DNA of 44,404 nucleotides from Elusimicrobiota bacterium (GTDB lineage Bacteria; Elusimicrobiota; Elusimicrobia; Elusimicrobiales; UBA9959). Shown one piece after another: positions 21,892 to 30,297 of this stretch. A program made the translations under genes and the position numbers. The notes beneath the pieces were generated by a model that saw nothing but the letters and a program-made list of their open reading frames with translations, ran no database searches and had not been told where the DNA came from. The stretch spans positions 1 through 44,404 of the forward strand of contig JACQPH010000037.1 in NCBI GenBank assembly GCA_016207645.1, read 5' to 3'. Position 1 is the first letter of the stretch; each line of letters opens with the position of its first letter.

Positions 21892-22467
21892 ATGAAATAC
21901 TGGCTGTACATGAACAATGTGGTCTGCGGCCCTTATGAAAAAGAAAAACTGGCCGACTTTCCCAACTTCAGTCTAACCTCCCTTCTCTGCCCCGATACCC
22001 CGGGCGGGGGGCAGGCCGCCGGCTGGAAGGCGGCGTCCACTTTTCCGGAAGTGGTGGCCCTTTTCGGCGCCGCCCCGGCCCCCGAGCGGCCCGGCGGCCC
22101 CGCTGCCGACAAGGCCCGCATCATGATGACCATGCGGGGGACTTTGATAGACGAGCCGGTAATAGACGAGCCGCCTGCGGCTCCGCCGCCCGCGGCTGCA
22201 CCGGTCCCCGCGAAGGCCGCGGAGCAGGTGGTCCGGCGGCCGCCGGAAGAGAAGCCCGCGGCCGGTATCCCTGAAAATGCGCGGCCGGTTCCCGGACAGG
22301 CCGCCGGCCCGCAGCCGGACCCGCTAAGGGAAAGGCTGGAGCAGATGAGCGCCATGCTGGTCTCCATAGGCAATGCCCAGACCCAGCTGCTCGAGAGGCT
22401 GATCCGCGTGGAAAGCGCCGTAGCGGACATGAAGTCTCTCCTGTTCCCGGCGCCTCCCGAAAAATAG
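21892..22467 (+). CDS. GYF_2-like domain protein with coiled-coil tail
   Basis: 191 residues. The N-terminal ~55 residues (KYWLYMNNVVCGPYEKEKLADFPNFSLTSLLCPD) match the GYF_2/DUF4339-type W-Y-...-G-P-Y...L pattern. A Pro/Ala-rich linker (about 60-140) leads to a helix with heptads (LRERLEQMSAMLVSIGNAQTQLLERLIRVESAVADMKSLL), probably a coiled coil. AGGAGCGG precedes the ATG. It follows the lipoprotein by 35 nt and precedes a YdjM-like gene by 15 nt, suggesting one operon. Probably a protein-protein adaptor. Confidence 0.75.
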   Translation: MKYWLYMNNVVCGPYEKEKLADFPNFSLTSLLCPDTPGGGQAAGWKAASTFPEVVALFGAAPAPERPGGPAADKARIMMTMRGTLIDEPVIDEPPAAPPPAAAPVPAKAAEQVVRRPPEEKPAAGIPENARPVPGQAAGPQPDPLRERLEQMSAMLVSIGNAQTQLLERLIRVESAVADMKSLLFPAPPEK

Positions 22468-22482
22468 GCGGGAAATCCGCAT

Positions 22483-22938
22483 ATGAAAGCGAAAGCTCAC
22501 GTTTGCGCGTCGGCAGCGGCCGGAGCGGCGGTCTGGGGCTCGACCGGCTCGGCCGCGATGGCCGTTTCTTGCCTGGCGAGCGGGATATTGCTGGACGCGG
22601 ACCATCTGCTGGATTTCTACCTGCTGGCCGGCGAACCGTTCTCGGTCAAAGGGTTCGTGTCCTGGTGCGATGAATTGAGATGGGAGAAGATCTATCTGGC
22701 GCTTCACTCTTACGAGCTTTATGTTCTTCTGGTCCTGGCGGCCCGCTTGTTCCCGGGCGAGATCCTTTACGGCGTCCTGCTTGGTATGGGCCTGCATTTA
22801 TTCATGGACCAGACAGGCAACAAGCCGCTGAATAAATGGTTCTACTTCATGACGTTCAGGTACCGTTCCGGCTTCGCTAAAAGCGCCCTCACGGCGGGCG
22901 GGATATGCAGCGGCGGCCGCTCCGGCGGGGCCGGTTAG
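22483..22938 (+). CDS. YdjM/DUF457-like membrane protein
   Basis: 151 residues. It carries the motifs K-A-H (N-terminal), GILLDADHLLDF, LHSYE, and GMGLHLFMDQ, which match the metal-dependent hydrolase-like membrane family (YdjM, DUF457) in which His and Asp line a metal site. Three to four hydrophobic helices are present. No strong Shine-Dalgarno. The stop codon overlaps antiparallel with that of the convergent gene at 22935. Confidence 0.7.
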   Translation: MKAKAHVCASAAAGAAVWGSTGSAAMAVSCLASGILLDADHLLDFYLLAGEPFSVKGFVSWCDELRWEKIYLALHSYELYVLLVLAARLFPGEILYGVLLGMGLHLFMDQTGNKPLNKWFYFMTFRYRSGFAKSALTAGGICSGGRSGGAG

Positions 22939-23492
22939 AGCCGGGGCGTCCCGCCGGCGAACCGGAAGTCCAGTTTCAGTTCGGCGAACTTGGGCATCTT
23001 CAGCCGGGAGAAAAGGTTGAAGGAAACTTCACGGGTGGAGTAGACTTTCTTCGCGCTGTCCGTCCAGACGAACCTGGCGGTGTAGAAACCGCCGGGGAAA
23101 GGCTCGCCGCCGGCGGAGAGCCCGGACCAGCCAAGCATGGGGGGCAGGGTCTGACCTTTGCCCTGTATGAAGCCCGCTTTTTTGCCGCTGCTGTCGAGTA
23201 TCTGCAACTGCCAGGTAGCCATGTCCTCCAGCGCGGATCCGTCGGCGGGCGAGAACGGGTCGCCGAGGCTTCTGACCGCGAACGTCACCTGGGCCGCCCC
23301 GGGATCCGCGCCGGGAGTCAATCTCTCCAGGGTTTCCAGCGCCAGCCGGTCCCGGCCGGCGTTTTCAATAATAATTCTTTCCTTCCGGATATCCCGGCCC
23401 GAAGCGCGGGCTGAACCGGGAGCGGACTCCCTGGCGGAAACGGCAGCGGAGAAGATCGCCGCCGCTATCGCCGCTAAGATCAGTCTTTTCAT
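22935..23492 (-). CDS. Secreted protein of unknown function
   Basis: 185 residues with a signal peptide (MKRLILAAIAAAIFSAAVSARE). The mature part is rich in beta strands (AQVTFAVRSLG, ATWQLQILDSSGKKAGFIQGKG, GGFYTARFVWTDSAKKVYSTREVSFNLFS), which suggests an Ig-like or FlgD-type beta sandwich. The ATG is 6 nt beyond a TAGACT -10 with no Shine-Dalgarno, so it is probably leaderless. No assignment. Confidence 0.72.
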   Translation of the reverse strand: MKRLILAAIAAAIFSAAVSARESAPGSARASGRDIRKERIIIENAGRDRLALETLERLTPGADPGAAQVTFAVRSLGDPFSPADGSALEDMATWQLQILDSSGKKAGFIQGKGQTLPPMLGWSGLSAGGEPFPGGFYTARFVWTDSAKKVYSTREVSFNLFSRLKMPKFAELKLDFRFAGGTPRL

Positions 23493-23810
23493 ACAGATAG
23501 TCTATCAGGCGCGCGGTCATACCGTAAGGGTCCCATGGTTAGGTTCCCCATAGGCACAAAGACCTATTTCCCGCGGAAAAGGAGCCAATAGAGAAAAGAT
23601 AACCAGGAGAGTGCTTTGCGGACAGCCGTTCAGGGGGGAAAGGCGCGGGGGGCTTTTTTGCCGCGCGGTGCTCACCGGGATCTCCGCGGGGGCGGCCGAA
23701 TTCCCGGACAGGGTCCCGGCCGGACCGGCGGGCGCGCCAAGGGCCTATAAAAAGTTAAAATGTAATAGGCCGGAGTCCGGAACTTCCAAGAGGAGATAGG
23801 TGCGAACTAT
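23493..23810. other. 318-bp non-coding gap
   Basis: Contains the leaderless promoter of the minus-strand gene at its left edge (TAGACT at 23499-23504), a hairpin-forming GC-rich stretch around 23640-23670 and AT-rich DNA near 23750 that may hold the promoter of the next gene. A GAGGAG lies 17-22 nt before the ATG at 23811. I see no coding sequence here. Confidence 0.6.
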
Positions 23811-24410
23811 ATGATCAATTGTCCCAAATGCGCTTCCGAAACGCTGGTCGAGACGCCCGTACTGGGAAAGATCCCGCTCGACGTCTGCCCGGGCTGCTCC
23901 GGGATCCTGTTCGACAAGGGCGAACTCGAAGCCCTGCTTAAACAGTCGCAGGGGGGCGGCTCGGCCGACCTCGACCTTATTAACGCCAGGGCCGAGGGCC
24001 TCGTCTGCCCGCGCTGCCGGCATAAGATGTCGCACGGCGGCCTGGTCAACCCGCTCTTATTGGTGGATAAATGCCCTTCCTGCGGCGCTAGCTGGCTGGA
24101 TGCCCGCGAACTGGAACTCCTGAAGAAACTGCTCGGCCTTACCGGCGGCGCCGCCGAAGCGAAGGCGGAGAGGCCGGCCGCCGTCCCGGCCGGGCCGCAG
24201 GGGCCGGACGTTAAGACCGTGTTGATAAAACTCGTCTCGGCGGTAGTCGCCATACTGGGCCTGATCGGCGTAAGTTATGAGCTGTATCTTTATCTGAGCC
24301 CCGCCGAGGCGGTGTCGCGCGCGCCGTCCGCGGGCCTGGCCATTGTCAGCGTACTGTTCTTCGCCGGCGGCGTCCTGGCCCTGAACTGGGGTAAAGGGAA
24401 AGGCTGGTAA
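23811..24410 (+). CDS. TFIIB-type zinc-ribbon membrane protein
   Basis: 199 residues. Two zinc ribbons are visible: CPKC ... CPGC at residues about 4-30 and CPRC ... CPSC at about 65-90, with the zf-TFIIB-like pattern G-x-W-L-D/F-D-x-G-E-L (FDKGELEALL, WLDARELELL). A Pro/Ala linker leads to two hydrophobic helices (about 135-160 and 175-192). The ribbons should face the cytoplasm. Nucleic-acid or protein binding is inferred from the ribbon family. Confidence 0.8.
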   Translation: MINCPKCASETLVETPVLGKIPLDVCPGCSGILFDKGELEALLKQSQGGGSADLDLINARAEGLVCPRCRHKMSHGGLVNPLLLVDKCPSCGASWLDARELELLKKLLGLTGGAAEAKAERPAAVPAGPQGPDVKTVLIKLVSAVVAILGLIGVSYELYLYLSPAEAVSRAPSAGLAIVSVLFFAGGVLALNWGKGKGW

Positions 24411-24434
24411 TCGGTTATAAACAAGCGGCTCAAG

Positions 24435-24480
24435 CCGCCGGGAAAGCCCGGCGGTTTTGTTTTGGCGGGTTTGGTAGAAT
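24435..24480 (+). promoter_or_regulatory. Hairpin/T-tract/TAGAAT composite promoter, unit 7 (extended spacer)
   Basis: Stem CCGCCGGG/CCCGGCGG, tract TTTTGTTTTG plus a further 10 nt, then TAGAAT (24475-24480). The spacer is 20 nt instead of 10. The hairpin can also terminate the zinc-ribbon gene. Confidence 0.6.
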
Positions 24481-24490
24481 ATAGCGTCCC

Positions 24491-25354
24491 ATGAATACCG
24501 ACCGCGAATTGCTGCTGCCGGGCTCGCCTTTTGTTCTGGCCTGCGTTTCCATTTTTCTCTGGGCCTGCCTGGCCTATCTGAGCACCACGCTGGCCAGGGT
24601 ACCGCCTTTCCTGCTCGTGGGGACGGCTATGGCTTTCGGGGCTCTGCCGTCCGTTCCCTGGTGGCGGGACTGGTTCAGGGACCCCAAGATACTTCTGCCG
24701 GGCACGGCGGGACTATTCGGCTATCATTTTTTTCTTTTCATGGCGCTGAGGCTGGCCCCGCCTATAGAGGCGAACCTCATAAATTATCTCTGGCCGGTGC
24801 TGATAGTGCTGCTTTCCGCCGTCCTGCTCAAGGACCAGGCTTTGAACCTGCGCCAGGTTCTGGGCGGCGCGCTGGCGCTGTCGGGAGCGGCCCTGATAGT
24901 CACGGGGGGGCGGTTCAATTTCTCCCTTACCTATATCAAAGGCTATTCGCTGGCTTTCGCGGCCGCGCTCACCTGGGCGGCTTATTCCGTACTCACGAAG
25001 CGCGCGCGCGGCTTCCCCACTTCGGCGGTGGGGGGCTTCTGCTTCGTTTCGGCTCTTCTCTGCCTGGGGACCCATGCCCTGATAGAGGAAAGCGTCCCGC
25101 TCCGGGCCGGGGAACTGGGGCGGCTGTTCATGCTCGGTTTCGGCCCCATGGGCCTGGCTTTCTACGCCTGGGACTCCGCCCTTAAAAAAGGGAATCCGCA
25201 GCTGATAGGGACCCTCGCTTACCTTACGCCGCTGCTCTCCACCCTGATCCTGGCGGTCATGAGCGGGCGCAGGCTCTCCGCAGTCCACTTCGCCGCGATG
25301 GCCCTGATAGTCGGCGGCGCCGCGGTCGGGGGTATAAGAGGGAAGAACGGTTGA
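24491..25354 (+). CDS. DMT-superfamily exporter, YddG-like
   Basis: 287 residues with ten hydrophobic helices and two EamA halves. The segment ALRLAPPIEANLINYLWPVLIVLLSAV is characteristic of the YddG aromatic amino-acid exporter branch, and the duplicated EamA end reads GNPQLIGTLAYLTPLLSTLILAV. Family members export amino acids or small metabolites; substrate here is a guess. The ATG is 10 nt beyond TAGAAT with no clear Shine-Dalgarno. It is followed after about 90 nt by a minus-strand gene. Confidence 0.88.
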   Translation: MNTDRELLLPGSPFVLACVSIFLWACLAYLSTTLARVPPFLLVGTAMAFGALPSVPWWRDWFRDPKILLPGTAGLFGYHFFLFMALRLAPPIEANLINYLWPVLIVLLSAVLLKDQALNLRQVLGGALALSGAALIVTGGRFNFSLTYIKGYSLAFAAALTWAAYSVLTKRARGFPTSAVGGFCFVSALLCLGTHALIEESVPLRAGELGRLFMLGFGPMGLAFYAWDSALKKGNPQLIGTLAYLTPLLSTLILAVMSGRRLSAVHFAAMALIVGGAAVGGIRGKNG

Positions 25355-25444
25355 CCTTTAACTCTGCGAAAGACCGGCATATAAGGAGCTGGAAGCTCTG
25401 ACCGCCGGACCGGGCTTGTCGGCTGATGGTCAGGCGGCCGGAGC

Positions 25445-26137
25445 TCAGTACGGTATCTTGCCGCGGTTGGCCTTGAATTCGTTGTGGGCGGCCTTGGCTT
25501 CATCCTTGGAAGCGAAATTATTGCCGTACTTGTCCCAGAGCGTCTGTTTATCGGTTTGATCTATCTCTCTGGCTAATTCCTGGGGGGTCTTGCCCGTGCG
25601 CTTGACGGCTTCCGCCATCCGGCTCAGCATCTCCTGCATCTCCCGGGACTGTCCGGCCGGCCGCATCCCTCCCTGGAGGGTCAGGTTATACAGGGTGTTC
25701 ATGTCCAGCTGGCCGGTCCTCCATTGCACCGGCCTGCGGCTCCGCTCCGCGAAATGCGTTCCAGCGAACCGCTGAGCGTACACCCCCGCCATATCGCCTT
25801 CCAGCAAGGCTTCCACCCCCCCGTCAATACCGCTGCCGCCATGAGCTCCGGCCGCGGCATGCTCCGCGTCGGCGGTTTCGTACAGGTAGGGCTGCGGCTC
25901 GAACCAGCCTTCCCTTTTCAGGTAGACCAGGGTTATTATGGCGGGGCCGCAGACCAGCAGGATGAGGGCCAGCCTGGCCCAGGGCGAGTAAAGTTTCTCC
26001 TCCCCTATCCAGCGGCTGCGGCAGTTACGGCAGTACCGGCGCCGGCTGCCCACGGCCATCCGCGCCAGATGAGGAAGGAACGTTTTCCCGGTGCGGACCC
26101 TTTTGCCGCCGCAGTTCGGACAGGAAGCTGTTTTCAT
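25445..26137 (-). CDS. Zinc-ribbon membrane protein of unknown function
   Basis: 230 residues. An N-terminal zinc ribbon (MKTASCPNCGG ... YCRNCRSRW) precedes one hydrophobic helix (about residues 50-72), and the rest is a hydrophilic, mainly helical domain ending RGKIPY. The ribbon should be cytoplasmic and the C-terminal domain outside. The start at 26137 is preferred because the ribbon begins directly there; an ATG at 26218 would add 27 residues of unconvincing sequence, although a TATAAT lies 12 nt before it (26231-26236). Divergent from the gene at 26301. Confidence 0.62.
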   Translation of the reverse strand: MKTASCPNCGGKRVRTGKTFLPHLARMAVGSRRRYCRNCRSRWIGEEKLYSPWARLALILLVCGPAIITLVYLKREGWFEPQPYLYETADAEHAAAGAHGGSGIDGGVEALLEGDMAGVYAQRFAGTHFAERSRRPVQWRTGQLDMNTLYNLTLQGGMRPAGQSREMQEMLSRMAEAVKRTGKTPQELAREIDQTDKQTLWDKYGNNFASKDEAKAAHNEFKANRGKIPY

Positions 26138-26288
26138 GATATTCGTACCGCCAGGGATAAAGCCGGCAACGGCGACGGGCATAAGCGGGGAGAGAAAGGA
26201 CTGGCGGCCGGCGAACATTATCCCGTCAATATTATACCCCAAATCCTGGAAAAATCCAGTGCGCTTTTTAGTTTCCCCGAAAATTTGC

Positions 26289-26294
26289 TATTCT
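26289..26294 (+). promoter_or_regulatory. Extended -10 of a leaderless gene
   Basis: TGC followed by TATTCT; the ATG lies exactly 6 nt downstream. Confidence 0.5.
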
Positions 26295-26300
26295 GCGGCT

Positions 26301-26822
26301 ATGTGGACCAATGAGAACATTATTTTATTAGTCTCGTGCGCGGCGGCCGCGCTGCTGGCGCTGCTGTTGCTCAGGCCGCGCAAAAGCGCGGCTAAGGCGG
26401 CGCCGGCCGACGAGGGGGAAAGGTCCCCCGTCCCGGTGGAGGGCAGCACGGCTTTCACCGGCATGCATAAAGGCGTGAAATACTGGGTCTTCTTCGAGAA
26501 GGACCTGTCGCGGATGGAAATAGGCATGGGGGAAGAAGTAACGGCGCCTTTCCTTTCCGACCGCAGGCCCGGCACGCCCAAATTGCCCGGCGATCCAAGG
26601 GACCTTGAAGTGCGGGAGCTGTTCAAGCTCAGGGCCCAGTACGTGGAAGCCTCGGTGACCGGCAACCTGATAGCGGCGCAGTTCCCGGACAGGGTGCTGA
26701 ACGCGAACGCCGGCAGCCCCGTACCGCCGGCCCCCGACGAGGCGGCGGCGAACAAAGTGGCGGAACTGCTGGCCGCTATCCGGGAAAAAAGCCGCGAACC
26801 GTCCGGCAAACCGGCCAGATAA
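26301..26822 (+). CDS. Membrane-anchored protein of unknown function
   Basis: 173 residues. One N-terminal hydrophobic helix (IILLVSCAAAALLALLLL) is followed by a hydrophilic domain with GSTAFTGMHKGVKYWVFFEKDLSRMEIGMGEE near residue 50-80 and a charged helical tail. The ATG lies 6 nt after the -10 with no ribosome-binding site, so it is probably leaderless. Unrecognised. Confidence 0.7.
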   Translation: MWTNENIILLVSCAAAALLALLLLRPRKSAAKAAPADEGERSPVPVEGSTAFTGMHKGVKYWVFFEKDLSRMEIGMGEEVTAPFLSDRRPGTPKLPGDPRDLEVRELFKLRAQYVEASVTGNLIAAQFPDRVLNANAGSPVPPAPDEAAANKVAELLAAIREKSREPSGKPAR

Positions 26823-26826
26823 GACC

Positions 26827-26859
26827 GCCGCCGGGACTCCGGCGGCTTTGTTGTATAAT
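26827..26859 (+). promoter_or_regulatory. Hairpin/T-tract/TATAAT composite promoter, unit 8
   Basis: Stem GCCGCCGG/CCGGCGGC with GACT loop, short tract TTTGTTG, then TATAAT (26854-26859). The ATG at 26868 is 8 nt further on. The upstream gene also points this way, so the hairpin may serve both purposes. Confidence 0.65.
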
Positions 26860-26867
26860 TTACCGAT

Positions 26868-28034
26868 ATGAAGAGAAATGTCTTTATAATTCTCGCGGCG
26901 CTGGCCTGCGCTCTCCCTTCCTCGGCCGCCGCGCAACGGCCCGCCCTGTTCCCGCCGGGACCGCTCAGCGCCGGGGCCGTGCCGCCGCCAGGTTCCCCCG
27001 CGCCGGTACCCGGGAAAACAGCCGCGGACCCCAGGGCGGTGAATTACAACGCCCTGATCTGGGACGGCGGGGACGGCGACTGGTACGAGTGGTGGTATTA
27101 TAAAGTTACGGTGCCCGGCACGGACCAGGCTTTTTATTTCTGCTACGGCGTGGTGAACCCCTGGGACCGGGAGCAGTCCATGCCGGCCTCCCGCTCTTAC
27201 GTGAGCGCGGGGAACTTCGCGGCCGGCGAGACCCATGAACGGGCTTTCCCGGTGAAGAGTTTCAGCGCCGGCGCCGCCGAGACTTTCGTGATGGTGGACG
27301 GGAACGTCGCCACCGACAGGACGCTGAAAGGCCGCCTGCCGCTGCCCGGCGGGGAGGAGTTCTCCTGGGACCTCGCCGTGGAGAAGGACTGGTCTTTCAA
27401 CGCCATGGGCTGGACCATGTACTTGCCCGGCATTTCCAATATCTTCTGGTACCCCGCGCAGGCTTCCGCCCGCATGAGCGGCGCCGTCAATTACCGCGGC
27501 CGGTCCTACGCGCTGAAAGGCGCGCCCGCCTACCAGGACCGCAACTGGGGCCGGGGCTTTCCCAAATGGTGGGCCTGGCTGGTCTCCAACCATTTCAGCG
27601 GCTCTCCCGGCACCGTGCTCGCCGCCGGCGGCGGCCTGCCGAAGGTGCTGGGCGGCATTGATCTCCCCGACGCCATGGGCATAGGCCTGCGGCATAAAGG
27701 CCGGGAATACGCTTTCCGCCCCGGCAGCGGCGACGTCATCAGGCTGGATATAAACTACGGCAAATGGCAGGTCAAGGCCCGCAACCATAAAGGCGAGCGC
27801 ATAGAGATCTCGGCCTGGGCGCCCGAGGAGAAATTCCTGCTGCTCAAGTTCATGGCGCCGCGGGGAAAGGAATTCTACGATTACGAGGCCCTCAAAGGCT
27901 CCATTAAAGTGAAGCTCTACAAGGACGATCTCCTCATCGCCGACCTGGAGACCGAAGAGGGCGGCATAGAGTTCGGCTCGGAAGAACCCCAGGACTTCCA
28001 CGCCTTGTTCGCCGGCCCGCATAACCTGCGGTAG
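26868..28034 (+). CDS. Tocopherol cyclase-like secreted protein
   Basis: 388 residues with a signal peptide (MKRNVFIILAALACALPSSAAAQ). It carries the tocopherol-cyclase/CrtC-like pattern: DWYEWWYYKV near residue 70, and near residue 225 YQDRNWGRGFPKWWAWLVSNHF. These fit a two-domain lipocalin-like beta barrel. Family members cyclise prenylated quinones in plants and cyanobacteria, but the secreted bacterial relatives have unknown substrates. No prenylquinone gene is nearby, so a cyclase activity is only a guess. It precedes the S41 protease by 19 nt and may share an operon with it. Confidence 0.8.
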   Translation: MKRNVFIILAALACALPSSAAAQRPALFPPGPLSAGAVPPPGSPAPVPGKTAADPRAVNYNALIWDGGDGDWYEWWYYKVTVPGTDQAFYFCYGVVNPWDREQSMPASRSYVSAGNFAAGETHERAFPVKSFSAGAAETFVMVDGNVATDRTLKGRLPLPGGEEFSWDLAVEKDWSFNAMGWTMYLPGISNIFWYPAQASARMSGAVNYRGRSYALKGAPAYQDRNWGRGFPKWWAWLVSNHFSGSPGTVLAAGGGLPKVLGGIDLPDAMGIGLRHKGREYAFRPGSGDVIRLDINYGKWQVKARNHKGERIEISAWAPEEKFLLLKFMAPRGKEFYDYEALKGSIKVKLYKDDLLIADLETEEGGIEFGSEEPQDFHALFAGPHNLR

Positions 28035-28053
28035 GCAAAAAGGCGGCGGCCAT

Positions 28054-30297
28054 ATGGATCCCCGTTCCAACACCCTGCTTTCCCTTTTTCTCGGGCTATC
28101 CCTGGCGGCGGCTCCGCGGCCGGCGGCGGCCGCCGGGAATATCGAGCCGGCGCCCGCCTCCGGCGCCACCGCCCAGCTGGTGGCCCGCATCCTGGAAGAG
28201 GGGCATTACGACCATAAGCCGGTAGCCGCGGAAACTTCCCGGGAGCTGCTGAAGCTCTACCTGCGGAGGTACGACCCGTACCGCCTGTTCTTCCTGGCTT
28301 CGGATATCGAAGAATTCGATTCCCGCTTCGGTCCCGGCCTCGCCCCCCGCCTGAGGGCCGGCGACGTGGAGCCCGCCTACTTCATCTTCAACCGCTTCAT
28401 GGCGCGCCTCGAGGAGCGGGTGGGCTGGGTGCGCGCCTTCGCGCGCTCGACCTACACCTTCACTTCCGAAGGGTCGATCCTGGCCGACAGGAAGGAGGCC
28501 CCCTGGCCCGCCGACGGGGCCGCGGCGCTGGCGCTTTGGCGCCAGAGAGTGGAATATGACCTGCTCAACGAGAAGCTCTCTTCGGCCAAGCCGGAGGACC
28601 AGGCCGCCAACGTGGTGAAAAGCTACGACCGGCTGCTGGAGAATTACAGGGAGTTCGACCCGGCGGACGTGCTGCAGGGCTACCTTACGGCCCTGGCCAA
28701 CTGCTTCGATCCGCACAGCGAATACATGGGCCCCCCGGCCAAGGATAATTTCGATATCAGCCTCAGCCTCTCCCTGGTGGGCATAGGGGTGACGCTCCAG
28801 ACGGAGGAGGGCTACGCCAAGATCCTCGCCGTGATCCCGGGCAGCCCGGCGGCGGCCAGCAAAGCTCTGCATCTCAACGACCGCATAGAGGCCGTGGCGC
28901 AGGGGACCGACGGCGCCTTCGTCGAGGCCGTGGGCATGAGGATAGACCGCCTGGTCAAGCTGATACGCGGCGAGAAGGGTACCGTGGTCCGCCTGAGGAT
29001 CATTCCCGCCGACGCCCTGGACCCCTCGGTCCGCGCCGTGGTCGCGCTGGTGCGCGACAAGATCCTGCTCAGGGAGCAGAAGGCCAGGGCGCAGGTCGTA
29101 CTGGTCCCCGGGCAGGACGGCCGGGACCTGAAGCTGGGCGTCATCAAGCTCCCTTCTTTCTACACCCAGGCCGGCCCCGCGGGAAGCGAGAGCGCCGCGC
29201 TGGACGTGAAGGTCCTGCTGGGGCATTTGACGGGGCTGGGCGCCGACGGCATCATCCTGGACCTGAGGGACAACGGCGGCGGGTCGCTGGAGGAAGCCGT
29301 GACCATGACCGGCCTGTTCACGGGCGGGGGGCCGGTGGTGCAGGTGAAGGACAGCCGCGGCGGCGTCCGCGTCCTGAGCGCGCCGCCCGGCCCGCCGGAT
29401 TACGCCGGGCCGCTCGTCACGCTGGATTCGCGGTTCTCCGCCTCGGCCTCGGAGATAGTTTCCGCGGCGCTGAAGGACCGCGGGCGCGCCGTGCTGGTGG
29501 GCGGGGAAAGCACTTTCTGCAAGGGCACGGTGCAGCAGGTGCTGGACCTGGACAGTTTCATGCCTTTGTCCCTGCGCCGGCAGAAACCGGGCGCGGTCAG
29601 GCTGACCTCCCAGAAATTCTACCGCGTTTCCGGCGGCTCGACCCAGAACCGCGGCGTGGTCCCGGACATAACCCTGCCTTCCCTGAGCGACCACCTGGAG
29701 ATGACCGAGTCCTCGCTGCCCAACGCCATGGCCTACGACGAGATCTCGCCGGCCGCCTATGACAGCGCGGGCCCGGTGAGCCGGGAACAACTGGACCGCC
29801 TGCGGGCGGCCTCGCTCGCCAGGGTGGCGGCCTCGCCCGAGTTCAGGTTCGTGAAGCAGGACATAGCCCTTTACCTGGAGCGCAGGAAGGAGAAGACCGT
29901 CTCCCTTAATTACGCGAAACGCCTGGCCGAGCGCGAGGTGGAGAAGGCCAGGCAGGCCGGGCGCAACAAGGAACGCGCCGCGCGCAAGGCCGCGCCGCTC
30001 CCTGTCGCCGAGCTGACCCTGGAGGATATAGCGGCCGGGAAACCTCTGGTGTTTAATTCCACCGCGGCGGTCATTTCCGGGGTGGCCGCTTCGACCGCCG
30101 CCGCCGTGGGAGCTGAGGTTTCCACAGCTCCCGCCGCCGGCGTAGAGCTCTCCACGGCCGCGGCTTCGGGCGATTACGACCGGGCTCCCCCCGTGCCGGA
30201 TTTCGTGCTGGAGGAGTCCGCGTACGTGCTCGCGGACCTGATAGCGGCGGCCTCGCGGCGGAATAAGGCCGGGGAAGGGGAAAAGGACCGGCGATGA
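28054..30297 (+). CDS. prc: Tail-specific protease, S41 (Prc/Ctp-like)
   Basis: 747 residues with a signal peptide (LLSLFLGLSLAAAPRPAAAA). Order: helical N-terminal domain with YDPYRLFFLASDIEEFD, a PDZ-like segment (GIGVTLQTEEGYAKILAVIPGSPAAAS, about residues 245-310), then the S41 protease core. Catalytic Ser464 lies in FSASASE and Lys490 in CKGTVQQ, matching the Prc dyad apart from one extra residue. The substrate-like strand LDLRDNGGGSLEEA is intact. The C-terminal Ala/Val-rich tail is unusual. It overlaps the downstream receiver-CheX gene by 4 bases (ATGA). Periplasmic quality control or tail-processing is inferred from the family. Confidence 0.92.
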   Translation: MDPRSNTLLSLFLGLSLAAAPRPAAAAGNIEPAPASGATAQLVARILEEGHYDHKPVAAETSRELLKLYLRRYDPYRLFFLASDIEEFDSRFGPGLAPRLRAGDVEPAYFIFNRFMARLEERVGWVRAFARSTYTFTSEGSILADRKEAPWPADGAAALALWRQRVEYDLLNEKLSSAKPEDQAANVVKSYDRLLENYREFDPADVLQGYLTALANCFDPHSEYMGPPAKDNFDISLSLSLVGIGVTLQTEEGYAKILAVIPGSPAAASKALHLNDRIEAVAQGTDGAFVEAVGMRIDRLVKLIRGEKGTVVRLRIIPADALDPSVRAVVALVRDKILLREQKARAQVVLVPGQDGRDLKLGVIKLPSFYTQAGPAGSESAALDVKVLLGHLTGLGADGIILDLRDNGGGSLEEAVTMTGLFTGGGPVVQVKDSRGGVRVLSAPPGPPDYAGPLVTLDSRFSASASEIVSAALKDRGRAVLVGGESTFCKGTVQQVLDLDSFMPLSLRRQKPGAVRLTSQKFYRVSGGSTQNRGVVPDITLPSLSDHLEMTESSLPNAMAYDEISPAAYDSAGPVSREQLDRLRAASLARVAASPEFRFVKQDIALYLERRKEKTVSLNYAKRLAEREVEKARQAGRNKERAARKAAPLPVAELTLEDIAAGKPLVFNSTAAVISGVAASTAAAVGAEVSTAPAAGVELSTAAASGDYDRAPPVPDFVLEESAYVLADLIAAASRRNKAGEGEKDRR

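Noticed and set aside
23611-23799. 62-residue plus-strand ORF in the gap
   Set aside because: Gly/Arg/Ala-rich, no start signal, and no similarity visible.
28096-29790. 564-residue minus-strand ORF
   Set aside because: Antisense to the S41 protease; composition is His/Gln/Arg-rich as expected of a shadow frame.
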